Below are positions 7,131 to 14,968 of a stretch of DNA of 18,851 bases, in pieces. Made by a program: the position numbers and the translations under genes. The first letter of the stretch is position 1, and the number at the start of each line of letters is the position of its first letter. Below the pieces are notes generated by a model that was given only the letters and a program-made list of their open reading frames with translations, searched no databases and was not told the origin of the DNA. The DNA comes from Deltaproteobacteria bacterium (GTDB lineage Bacteria; Desulfobacterota; Desulfobacteria; Desulfobacterales; SURF-7): assembly GCA_019307665.1 (NCBI GenBank), contig JAFDJC010000014.1:1-18851 (forward strand), given 5' to 3'.

Positions 7131-7983
7131 TTACTTTTGGCCTGTTATTATTCGCGGGCCTGCTTTTTCGAAAATTGCCTTTTTTGGGTATAATAACAAG
7201 TTTTCTGTAGTAACCATCACCAATGCTCTGAGTTCGAACGCTACGGTCTTTTTTTAAGGCAAGGTGTATAATTCTTCTTTCCTGAATATTCATCTGTTTT
7301 AACGTTGAAGGCTTCCTGGTTTTTTTGACCTTTTCCGCAAGTTTTTCAGCCAGTTCCACCAGTTTTTCTTTTCGCTTTTGAAAATAATCTTCTACATCTA
7401 CTTCAACGATAACCCTTTTTTCACTGTGTCTGTTGATAACCTTATCGATAATATACTGAATAGCCTCAAGATTCTGTCCTTTTTTTCCTATAAGTACGCT
7501 TGAGTTGCCGCCGTTTATCTGAAAAGCCACTTTCTCATTGTCCTGCTCAACTGTAATATCCGTATCATCCGTAATTAAATTTACTATCCTTTTAAGAATA
7601 TCCAGGCCCAGGTCGGCGGGCTCTTTCGACAACTTTTTGTTTTCACCGGACTTTTCACCGGACTTTTCAATAGCATATTCATTTTTATTGTTGCCGGAAC
7701 CGTTAACATTAAATGCCTCGTCCACCAGCGACACAATCTCGCTTCGACCTTCATAGTCATTTTCCGTCCTTTTCCGGTCTTCGACAGGCTGGTCGTTCTT
7801 AAAACCATCAATTGTGAGTACCTTGATTTTGGCTTTTTTTAACCTTACGAGCCCAAATATTCCAGATGAACCGTTTGAAATAACATCGTATTTTAGTTCG
7901 TTCTTATTAATGTTCAGTTTTTCGCAAGCGTTTTCAACGGCGTTTTCTACATTCTTACCCTCAAACTCCATACCGGTTTTCAT
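7117..7983 (-). CDS. jag: RNA-binding protein Jag/KhpB (Jag-N, KH and R3H domains)
   Basis: A 288-residue cytoplasmic RNA-binding protein. In other bacteria KhpB acts with KhpA on RNA and influences cell division and elongation. Residues about 3-56 form the Jag N-terminal domain (KNVENAVENACEKLNI, then GSSGIFGLVRLKKAKI). A low-complexity acidic linker spans about 60-122. The KH domain is about 125-195 with the GKKG loop at 166-169. The R3H domain is about 200-268 with its R-x3-H signature at R236-H240 and DGYYRKLVIIPKK. The ATG at 7983 follows a GGAGG site; another ATG at 7987 is out of frame. It starts 22 nt after yidC and its stop lies between the two candidate mnmE starts. The linker contains a short in-frame tandem repeat (EKSG). 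Confidence 0.93.
   Translation of the reverse strand: MKTGMEFEGKNVENAVENACEKLNINKNELKYDVISNGSSGIFGLVRLKKAKIKVLTIDGFKNDQPVEDRKRTENDYEGRSEIVSLVDEAFNVNGSGNNKNEYAIEKSGEKSGENKKLSKEPADLGLDILKRIVNLITDDTDITVEQDNEKVAFQINGGNSSVLIGKKGQNLEAIQYIIDKVINRHSEKRVIVEVDVEDYFQKRKEKLVELAEKLAEKVKKTRKPSTLKQMNIQERRIIHLALKKDRSVRTQSIGDGYYRKLVIIPKKGNFRKSRPANNNRPKVNAEN
7640..7669. repeat. 12-bp tandem repeat in the jag linker
   Basis: The unit TTTTCACCGGAC occurs twice in a row (7640-7651, 7652-7663) followed by a half copy to 7669. On the coding strand it keeps the jag frame and encodes EKSGEKSGE-like sequence in the unstructured linker between the Jag-N and KH domains. Copy number could vary without breaking the gene. 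Confidence 0.85.
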
Positions 7984-8005
7984 TCATAATCCTCCATACT
8001 AGGAT

Positions 8006-9730
8006 TTAGTTTTTCCTGTAAACATAGTACTGCTGAGCAATAGACAAAATGTTGTTTATAAGCCAATACAATACCAGGCCGGAAGAAAAATTAATAAAAA
8101 TAAAAGTGAAAACAATGGGCATCATCATCATCATTTTTGCCTGGGTGGGATCACCGGCCGGCGGCTGCAACTTCTGCTGAATAAACATGGTCCCGCCCAT
8201 AATAATGGTAAGAACAGGAATACCGTAAGGGGGTTCCATTAATGGTATTGAAACCCCTAATGACCCAAAATCAAAAAGCCTATCCGGTGCAGATAAGTCG
8301 GTAATCCAGCCAAAAAATGGCGCGTGGCGAAGCTCTATTGCGCCATAAAGCATCTGGTAAAAAGCGATAAATACCGGGATCTGAGCAACCATCGGCAGGC
8401 ACCCGCCAAGCTGGTTTATTTTGTATGTTTTATATAGCTTCATGACTTCTTCGTTCATCCGCTTTTTATCATCCTTGTATTTTTCTCTGATATCAGCCAT
8501 GAGGGGCTGAAGCCGCTTCATTTCATTCATCGACTTGTAGCTTTTATTGCCCAGGGGCCAAAAGAGAATTTTTATCAGTATTGTCAGGATGATAATAACA
8601 ATTCCATAGTTCGGTATCAGGTCATATAAAAAGTTCATGAGCTTTAAGCAAGGTTTTGAAATAAAGTCGAACCATCCAAAGCTTAGCGCTTTTTCCAGAT
8701 CGGAATTAGCCTCCTGCAAGATTTCTATGCTCTTGGGCCCCATAAAAATTTCGTAACCAAACTGCCTTTCCATTCCCGGATGAATCATCTTTATCGGCGC
8801 ACTGTATTGAGCTTCTACGAGACTGTTGTCGCCCATGAAGATATTCATCGCAGCCTCGTCATCAGCTTTGGGTATAAGGCTGGAAATAAAATATCTGTCC
8901 TGAACAGCTACCCATTTCACGATTCCTTTAAATCTGCTTGTCTCATCTATGTCATCTTTCTCAATTTCTTGAAGCTGACCATCTATCAGTCCTGACGGAC
9001 CAGTAAAACCGTACTGACCACTTTTGCTGTTTTCCATATTTTTAAACAGGGAGACGGAAAGGTTGTTTTGCAAGGGGTATTCCGCCCTGTTTATCACACT
9101 CACCTCAAAATCAATAATGTAAGAATCGGGATAAAATTTATATGTTTTTTCAACTTCTATTCCTTCTTTTGAGCGCCAACTGAAAACCAGTTCTTCGGGC
9201 TTGCTTGTAACATCTGTTCTCTCCAAAGCATCTTCACATATAAAAATCGCACTGGAAAGGCCGGGTATTTCATTTCCTTCAAAGTCAACAATATATGTTC
9301 CGATCTCGTTCTCTTCCGACATCATCTCTTTTAATGGAGAGTCAAGATTGTTGTGTTCGCGGTAATTTTTTAAAACAAAGCTTTTAAAAGCAGCCCTTTC
9401 TTCCGAAATATTAACTGAATACAGGGGAGTGTCTACACTGAACATTTTTGCCTTGCGACTTGCTATTGTGCTTGTAAGGGTAGTTGCCTTTTCAGCCTGT
9501 TCTGAAACAACCCTGTCCGTTTTTTTGTCCACTTCCCTGGTTTCACGGACCGTTGTTTCTATATTTGCGGTTTGTGTCACATCTCTGGCCCGATCTGTTT
9601 TTTGGTCAATTTTTTGGCCAACTTTCTGATCCGTGTTTTCAGGCGTCTCTTTTTCCACAAAAAAGATATTCCATAAAAAAAACACAAGAAAAGAAAGTGC
9701 TATTGCGAGAAACATTCTAACTTGTTCCAT
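8006..9730 (-). CDS. yidC: Membrane protein insertase YidC (Oxa1/Alb3 family)
   Basis: A 574-residue inner-membrane insertase that places proteins into the membrane alone or with SecYEG. Residues about 5-25 are the first membrane helix (MFLAIALSFLVFFLWNIFF). A polar, charged linker follows and then the large periplasmic domain (about 85-340) found in Gram-negative YidC. The conserved insertase core is about 350-574, with GIVIIILTILIKILFWPLG, the cytoplasmic hairpin around MKRLQPLMADIREKY, then LGGCLPMVAQIPVFIAFYQML and two final hydrophobic helices. The ATG at 9730 has an AGGAGA site. Length is normal for a proteobacterial-type protein. It follows yidD after 127 bp and precedes jag in the standard order. 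Confidence 0.97.
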   Translation of the reverse strand: MEQVRMFLAIALSFLVFFLWNIFFVEKETPENTDQKVGQKIDQKTDRARDVTQTANIETTVRETREVDKKTDRVVSEQAEKATTLTSTIASRKAKMFSVDTPLYSVNISEERAAFKSFVLKNYREHNNLDSPLKEMMSEENEIGTYIVDFEGNEIPGLSSAIFICEDALERTDVTSKPEELVFSWRSKEGIEVEKTYKFYPDSYIIDFEVSVINRAEYPLQNNLSVSLFKNMENSKSGQYGFTGPSGLIDGQLQEIEKDDIDETSRFKGIVKWVAVQDRYFISSLIPKADDEAAMNIFMGDNSLVEAQYSAPIKMIHPGMERQFGYEIFMGPKSIEILQEANSDLEKALSFGWFDFISKPCLKLMNFLYDLIPNYGIVIIILTILIKILFWPLGNKSYKSMNEMKRLQPLMADIREKYKDDKKRMNEEVMKLYKTYKINQLGGCLPMVAQIPVFIAFYQMLYGAIELRHAPFFGWITDLSAPDRLFDFGSLGVSIPLMEPPYGIPVLTIIMGGTMFIQQKLQPPAGDPTQAKMMMMMPIVFTFIFINFSSGLVLYWLINNILSIAQQYYVYRKN

Positions 9731-9857
9731 TATCTTCTCCTGGTAGAAATAAGCCGTATTTCCGGAATAATCGCTACGGGTTATAAAGTTTCAGCTTTTA
9801 TACAGCGCTTGATGAGAGTCTGGAGGCTTGCTATTAAACCCTTTATGTAAAGGCCCT

Positions 9858-10085
9858 TTAGGGCACAGGGTCAAACCCTCCAGGATGGAAAGGGTGGCAT
9901 TTCAGAATTCTTTTTACAGACAGATATATACCGAATACTGAACCGTGTTGTGAAACAGCCTGTCTGGCATATTCAGAACATGATGGATAAAACCGACACG
10001 ATTGTCCCAAAACAGGTGATACAGCTAACTGGTATACTTTTATAATAATCAGTATAATTCTTCTAATTATCAAAACTTTTCTCAA
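9858..10085 (-). CDS. yidD: Membrane protein insertion efficiency factor YidD
   Basis: A 75-residue protein with the YidD core: YQLAVSPVLGQSCRFYPSCSEYA, then GIYLSVKRILKCHPFHPGGFDPVP at the C-terminus. It has an amphipathic/hydrophobic N-terminus (LIIRRIILIIIK) and is thought to sit at the inner face of the membrane helping YidC. No ATG is available in frame; the best start is TTG at 10085, inside the end of rnpA (23-nt overlap). There is no Shine-Dalgarno site, so it is probably translated by coupling to rnpA. Confidence 0.93.
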   Translation of the reverse strand: MRKVLIIRRIILIIIKVYQLAVSPVLGQSCRFYPSCSEYARQAVSQHGSVFGIYLSVKRILKCHPFHPGGFDPVP

Positions 10086-10419
10086 GATTTTTAAACATTT
10101 TTCGCAAGGAGGAAAAGGCGTTATTAAAAGATATGGAGGCAGCCTCTTTTTTGACTATTATGTTAATATCCAAGTTACCCGAAATATACTGCCTGTTATG
10201 TCGAAAGCCTTCTCGGATGATTCTTTTTAGCCTGTTCCTCTCAACGGCAGACCCTGTTTTTTTAGTAACTGTAATACCGAGTCGTGTTCTTTCAAATTTT
10301 CCTGCCGTAAGCTCTGCAATAAAATATTTGTTATGAAATCTTTTTCCGGTTCGTTTTAGTCTGATGAATTCTGAACGCTTAAGCAGCCTTTCCGATTTTT
10401 CAAATTTAAAGTTTTTCAC
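10063..10419 (-). CDS. rnpA: Ribonuclease P protein component
   Basis: A 118-residue basic protein, the protein subunit of RNase P that helps the catalytic RNA trim tRNA 5' leaders. Visible family features are RLLKRSEFIRLKRTGKRF near the N-terminus, LGITVTKKTGSAVERNRLKRIIREGFR containing the RNR signature, and a DINIIVKKEA strand. The start is GTG at 10419, with AGGGAT about 12 nt upstream. It lies between rpmH and yidD as expected and its 3' end overlaps yidD by 23 nt. The RNA subunit gene is not in the window. Confidence 0.95.
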   Translation of the reverse strand: MKNFKFEKSERLLKRSEFIRLKRTGKRFHNKYFIAELTAGKFERTRLGITVTKKTGSAVERNRLKRIIREGFRHNRQYISGNLDINIIVKKEAASISFNNAFSSLRKMFKNLEKSFDN

Positions 10420-10529
10420 ATTATTTAAAAAATCCCTGCAACATCAATTCTCTTTAAATGATTCCTTTCTGAAATTCCCGGCTATTTAACTTTAGTAAAA
10501 ACCAACGTCTCCTTTTTTATTAAGCCAGC

Positions 10530-10664
10530 TTAACATGCCAGCCTTTTTCTTCCCTTTGCCCTGCGCCTGTTGACAATTTTCTGCCCCTGTTTTGTAGACA
10601 TTCTTTTTCTGAAACCATGCTTTCTGGCACGTTTAAGTCTACTGGGCTGGTACGTTCTTTTCAT
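10530..10664 (-). CDS. rpmH: 50S ribosomal protein L34
   Basis: A short gene of 44 codons. The translation starts MKRTYQPSRLKRARKHGFRK and continues RMSTKQGQKIVNRRRAKGRK, ending RLAC, a textbook L34. The tail ends in Cys, slightly different from common L34 ends. The ATG at 10664 is preceded by AAGGGGAT and, further up, AAGGAGG. It is the first gene of the rnpA-yidD-yidC-jag-mnmE series, with 110 bp before rnpA and a promoter about 130 bp upstream. dnaA, the common neighbour on its other side, is missing. Confidence 0.98.
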   Translation of the reverse strand: MKRTYQPSRLKRARKHGFRKRMSTKQGQKIVNRRRAKGRKRLAC

Positions 10665-10793
10665 GATTAAATCCCCTTACGCCTCCTTTTTGAGCGCTTT
10701 CACCGAATATCGGTAATGATGGTAACGAGCGATTTATACATCTCAATATTCACGACAGGTTAATATTAATACGCATTTTTCGCTCAATCTTTC

Positions 10794-10823
10794 AATATAA
10801 ACACATAATATGTTTTCTGTCAA
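10794..10823 (-). promoter_or_regulatory. Sigma70-type promoter for rpmH and the downstream cluster
   Basis: Read on the minus strand: a perfect -35 TTGACA (10818-10823), an 18-nt spacer and a -10 TATATT (10794-10799, 5 of 6 consensus). It lies in the gap directly after the stop of the RNase G gene at 10830 and would give a leader of about 120 nt before rpmH. I see no terminator between the RNase G gene and this promoter. Confidence 0.7.
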
Positions 10824-10829
10824 CAATGC

Positions 10830-12383
10830 TCAAGGCTCAATTTTATGTTTAGATTTCAAAATCTCAAAAATGTCAAACTCCTCTATATGAAACCGGTGGT
10901 TAGGATATATAACTATTTGTTTTTTTAGTTTTTTTTCAAGAGACAGAATGATCTTGCTCTCTTCTCCATGTAAAAGCTCGGCAATTTCGGGGTTAACCCT
11001 TAAGGTGAACCGCTCGCCAATCATGTCTCTAGCCTCTCTGAGGATTTCTCTATAAATATTGTAGCATATGGACTGTTTTGACAAAAGGTGTCCATCTCCA
11101 TCACAATAGAAACATGGCTCACACATCATTATTTTTAAGGGCTTCCTTATCCTTTTTCGGGTCATCTGAACTAACCCCATATCAGAAAGAGGAAGCACAT
11201 TGGTCTTGCTTTTATCCTTTTTAAATGCCTCCTTTAACGCACTATATATTTTTTCTCGATCGGAAACCTTCTCCATGTCGATAAAGTCTATTATGATAAT
11301 TCCACCAAGGTTGCGAAGCCGGATTTGATAGGCGATCTCCTTTACAGCCTCAAGATTGGTCTTTAGTATTGTCTCCTCAAAGTTATGTTTTCCGACATAT
11401 CTTCCAGTGTTAACATCTATTGCAACGAGAGCTTCTGTATGGTCGATCACAATATAGCCTCCGGATTTAAGCCACACCTTCCTTTTTAAAGCCCTTGATA
11501 TGTCCACGTCTATGTTGTAGGCATCAAAAATCGGTTCCTGGCCTTCATACAACTCAACAGATTCCTTTAGGCCCGGCATAAACTCATCAAGAAAAACAAG
11601 AATGGAGTTATATGCATCATAAGAATCGACTATCAGCTTGTCCGCCTCGTCTGTTAACAGGTCCCGGACCGCCCTCAGGGTAATGTTGAGTTCCTTGTGC
11701 AGAAGGTGGGGAGCGGAGGCGGTGTTGTTCTTTTTTTGTAGTTTTTTCCACATATTATCCAGAAACATCATCTCTTTCACCAGCTTGTCATTGGTGATCC
11801 CTTCAGAAGCTGTCCTGACAATATAACCGCTCTGGTCAACCCTAATTTCGTTAACGATATCCTTTAGCCGCGTTCGTTCATTTTCATTTTCGATTCGTCT
11901 CGATATTCCGATATGGTTAACTGTCGGCATGAGAACCAGGAACCGTCCGGGCAGTGAAATATTGGTGGTGATTCTCGGTCCCTTGCTTCCAATGGGAGAC
12001 TTGGCTACTTGAACAAGTATCTCCTGGCCTTCTGTAAGAAGCTCTTCTATATTGTTTTCACGTCTTTTTGAAAAAGACAAAGATGTTTCTATTGCATTAT
12101 CAACAAGGAGTTCTTCCTCTTTGTTGACAAACATATCTTCATATTCATTACCAGGATTACCGACAACATCATCAACATAAATAAAGGCCGCCTGGCTCAA
12201 ACCGATATCAACAAAAGCAGCCTGCATACCCGGCAGAACGCGCTGAACTCTGCCCTTATATGTATTACCGGCAATATTTGAATCATCCCCACGGTCTATA
12301 AAAAGCTCAACTATTGTTCCGTCTTCAAGTAAAGCCACCCGGGTTTCGTGTTCGGTTTCGTTAATTATAAGTTCTTTATACAT
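10830..12383 (-). CDS. rng: Ribonuclease G (RNase E/G family)
   Basis: A cytoplasmic endoribonuclease of the RNase E/G family, which processes rRNA and decays mRNA. From ATG at 12383 it has 517 residues and begins MYKELIINETEHETRVALLEDG, the normal family start; the frame extends up to a TTG at 12422, inside the preceding gene, which is less likely. Order of parts: S1 RNA-binding region (about 37-125), then the DNase I-like catalytic part with D323 (AIDVNTGR) and D366 (IIIIDFIDME), spaced 43 residues as are D303 and D346 of E. coli RNase E, then a zinc-link CEPCFYC (C421, C424, C427). There is no long C-terminal scaffold, so RNase G rather than RNase E. It starts 4 nt after the radical SAM gene, so the two are co-transcribed. 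Confidence 0.94.
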   Translation of the reverse strand: MYKELIINETEHETRVALLEDGTIVELFIDRGDDSNIAGNTYKGRVQRVLPGMQAAFVDIGLSQAAFIYVDDVVGNPGNEYEDMFVNKEEELLVDNAIETSLSFSKRRENNIEELLTEGQEILVQVAKSPIGSKGPRITTNISLPGRFLVLMPTVNHIGISRRIENENERTRLKDIVNEIRVDQSGYIVRTASEGITNDKLVKEMMFLDNMWKKLQKKNNTASAPHLLHKELNITLRAVRDLLTDEADKLIVDSYDAYNSILVFLDEFMPGLKESVELYEGQEPIFDAYNIDVDISRALKRKVWLKSGGYIVIDHTEALVAIDVNTGRYVGKHNFEETILKTNLEAVKEIAYQIRLRNLGGIIIIDFIDMEKVSDREKIYSALKEAFKKDKSKTNVLPLSDMGLVQMTRKRIRKPLKIMMCEPCFYCDGDGHLLSKQSICYNIYREILREARDMIGERFTLRVNPEIAELLHGEESKIILSLEKKLKKQIVIYPNHRFHIEEFDIFEILKSKHKIEP

Positions 12384-12387
12384 TTTT

Positions 12388-14916
12388 TTAACCCGTTTTT
12401 CTAACCCTTGGCCTTTTAACAACCCTTAGTTGTTTTAATTTAGTTTCAGGCAATTCAAAAATGTGTTTAATAATATCCAACGGCCTTACGGTCTTACCCG
12501 GTTCTTCTATTATCTGCATAGCGATCCGGTCTTTTGTAACCAGTTCAATTTTTAATATAATATCTTTTAAATCAATATTTTTCAACCCCCCTTTTCGATT
12601 CGGTTTTGAAATTACAAACTTCTCGACATTTAAAAAGCTGTTGAGTGCGTCTTTGCCAAAAACCAGGTGGTTTGAAAACACATCATAGTATGAACAAGCT
12701 TTTCGTTCACCTTTTCCGGATTTTTTTGAAAATGGAGTACAATCATAAACCACAAGGCCTTCAGGAAGATTTCTGTTCAGTTCTCTTATTATAACATCCG
12801 GTTTAACTCTGTCTATTACGCTTATCCTGAAAGACTCTTCAAGGCTTTCCATGCCAACCGGAATAGGGTCTGAAAATGATATCTTCGGTTTTGGATGAAA
12901 GCCTTCTGAATACTTTACGTTGATCCCTGCACGCTTTATGGCGCGAATAAACATATTTGCCATTTCAAGGTGTCCGAAAAATCTTGCCCCATCCTTTTTT
13001 TCATAGACAACATTATAGATCAACTGTCCTTTATTGTTGGCTGTACCGCCACAGACATCCGGGTCGAACGCGGCCTCCTTTTTACGGCTAAGTTTGGGTT
13101 CAATGTTTTTAAAATCACACACACCACACTGGTTACATTTTCCATACCTGCAGTCTTCTATTGTCTCTTCCATTAAGGCTCTTTCAAGTTCCTGTCTTAA
13201 AAAAACCTTTGATACACCACTGTCGATATGGTCCCAGGGAAGAGGTTCTGATGTGTCCCTTGATCGTTTTGTTAAAAAATCTTTGTCAATACCGGTCTCT
13301 TTAAAAGCTTCTTTCCACAGCCCAAAATTAAACTCTTCTGTCCATCCGTCAAGCCGGCAACCCTTATTATATGCCGACACAAGCAGTTTTGACAACCGTC
13401 TGTCGCCTCTGGCAAATACACCTTCAAGAAGACTCATTTCCCGATTCTGCCATTTAAGGCGTACACTGAAATTTTTTTTTAGATTATCACGAATCATATT
13501 AAACTTGGCCCTCGACTCTTCAGAAGATATCTGTTTCTCCCACTGAAAAGGCGTGTGGGGTTTGGGAATAAAAGTTGTTATGCTGACATTAATCGTTTTT
13601 TTCTTTTTGCCGGAACCCTTTATTTTTGATAGCGCCTTAACCATCCTTACAATTTCCATCAGATCTTCATCGGTTTCTGTCGGAAGGCCGATCATAAAGT
13701 AAAGCTTAATAACATTCCACCCTAGTTTAAAGGCTTGTTCGACCGTATCAAAAATTTCTTTTTCACTGATGTTTTTATTGATTACATTCCGCAAACGCCG
13801 GCTTCCTGCCTCCGGCGCTATTGTAAACCCTGTTTTGCGCACACTCTTAATAAGGTTCATTAACTCGGGTGTCAGCGTACCGGCCCTTACAGAAGGAAAA
13901 GAGACGGCAACATGTTGCAGCTCTTGGTCACAAAAAAGATGTGCCATCAGTGAGTTCAACTGTTCGTAGTCACCGGTGCTTAGAGACAAAAGGGAAATAT
14001 CATCATAACCTGTAAGGCGTATCGATCTTTCAGCCAAAGCAACAAGATCCTCTACAGACCTTTCACGCACCGGCCGGTATATCATTCCTGCCTGGCAGAA
14101 ACGACATCCTCTTGTGCAACCCCTTGCGATTTCAAGTCGAAGACGGTCATGAACAGGTCTTCCAAAGGGAACCACCGGCTTATCAGGAAATGCGCTGATT
14201 TCCAGACTGCTTGACAGCGTTCTTTTTACCCGGTTATCAACAGCACTTCGTGCTTCGGTGACCTGAAACCCCTCGGCGTTATACCTTGTCTTAAAAAATG
14301 ACGGTATATAAACACCCTCTATGTCAGACCAGGTTTTTAAAAGACCTTCTCTGTCCTGCACACCTTCTTTCTTCCACTTAATATATGCGCGTGCTATTTT
14401 CATAATAGCATGCTCGCCGTCTCCAATAACCATGGCATCAAAAAAAGCTGCGACAGGTTCAGGGTTACAAGTGCATGGCCCGCCTGCAATTACAAACGGA
14501 TCTCGCCCCCTCCTTTCTGAAGAATAAAATGAAATGCCGGCAAGCTCTAGTATTGTCAAAATATTGGTATAGTTCAACTCATAAAGGAGACTGAATCCGA
14601 CAATGTCAAATTCTAAAAGAGGAGTACCTGACTCGAGAGATGTTAGTGGAATACGGTGTTGCCTCAAACAGGCTTCCATATCTTTACCTGGAGCAAAAAC
14701 CCGTTCCGCAGATATTTTACTATCCCTGTTAAGGATGTGATATAAAATCTGCATGCCGAAATGAGAGGTTCCAATCTCATAAAGATCCGGAAAAGCAAGA
14801 CAAAAACTGAGATCAATGCTGTTTTTATCTTTTCGTATCGTGTTGATTTCACATCCGAGATATCGACTCGGCTTTTCAACAAACGGAAGGATTTCTTGAA
14901 TGTTTTTATAACTCAT
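12388..14916 (-). CDS. B12-binding-like radical SAM protein fused to DUF2344 (TIGR03960 + TIGR03936 type)
   Basis: An 842-residue fusion of unknown reaction. The N-terminal about 200 residues look like the cobalamin-binding-like region of TIGR03960 proteins (FAGK-type motif FAPGKDME; FVIAGGPCTCNPEP; MVIGDGEHAI). The radical SAM core has C267-TRG-C271-RF-C274, the ligands of the 4Fe-4S cluster, followed by TIAPEAGSRRLRNVINK. A second cysteine group, C589-x4-C594-x2-C597-x2-C600, lies in the linker. From about 628 to the end is DUF2344 (VVYEKKDGARFFGHLEMANMF, YSEGFHPKPKISFSDPIPVG). In many bacteria the two halves are separate genes next to rng; here they are one. The ATG at 14916 has no obvious ribosome site. 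Neighbourhood suggests a link to RNA or ribosome maturation, but this is inference. Confidence 0.88.
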   Translation of the reverse strand: MSYKNIQEILPFVEKPSRYLGCEINTIRKDKNSIDLSFCLAFPDLYEIGTSHFGMQILYHILNRDSKISAERVFAPGKDMEACLRQHRIPLTSLESGTPLLEFDIVGFSLLYELNYTNILTILELAGISFYSSERRGRDPFVIAGGPCTCNPEPVAAFFDAMVIGDGEHAIMKIARAYIKWKKEGVQDREGLLKTWSDIEGVYIPSFFKTRYNAEGFQVTEARSAVDNRVKRTLSSSLEISAFPDKPVVPFGRPVHDRLRLEIARGCTRGCRFCQAGMIYRPVRERSVEDLVALAERSIRLTGYDDISLLSLSTGDYEQLNSLMAHLFCDQELQHVAVSFPSVRAGTLTPELMNLIKSVRKTGFTIAPEAGSRRLRNVINKNISEKEIFDTVEQAFKLGWNVIKLYFMIGLPTETDEDLMEIVRMVKALSKIKGSGKKKKTINVSITTFIPKPHTPFQWEKQISSEESRAKFNMIRDNLKKNFSVRLKWQNREMSLLEGVFARGDRRLSKLLVSAYNKGCRLDGWTEEFNFGLWKEAFKETGIDKDFLTKRSRDTSEPLPWDHIDSGVSKVFLRQELERALMEETIEDCRYGKCNQCGVCDFKNIEPKLSRKKEAAFDPDVCGGTANNKGQLIYNVVYEKKDGARFFGHLEMANMFIRAIKRAGINVKYSEGFHPKPKISFSDPIPVGMESLEESFRISVIDRVKPDVIIRELNRNLPEGLVVYDCTPFSKKSGKGERKACSYYDVFSNHLVFGKDALNSFLNVEKFVISKPNRKGGLKNIDLKDIILKIELVTKDRIAMQIIEEPGKTVRPLDIIKHIFELPETKLKQLRVVKRPRVRKTG

Positions 14917-14968
14917 GTTATTAATTAATGTAGTTTTTTCGCCTTCATTATAAAGGAAATCTGTTAAG

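Noticed and set aside
9839..9863. Short mirrored CCCTTTA/TAAAGG stretches near the yidD stop
   Set aside because: The possible stems are 5-6 bp with very small loops and no U tract on the minus strand, so I do not call a terminator.
10519..10532. Palindrome TTAAGCCAGCTTAA at the end of rpmH
   Set aside because: The stem is only 5 bp, partly within coding sequence, and is not followed by a U tract; rnpA is expected to be co-transcribed.
12384..12422. Upstream TTG start extending RNase G by 13 residues
   Set aside because: It would lie inside the radical SAM gene, and the internal ATG at 12383 gives the conserved family N-terminus immediately.
13034..13546. Plus-strand open frame of 170 codons
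   Set aside because: It lies wholly antisense to the radical SAM/DUF2344 gene, and its serine/leucine-rich composition is what the complement of that gene would give.
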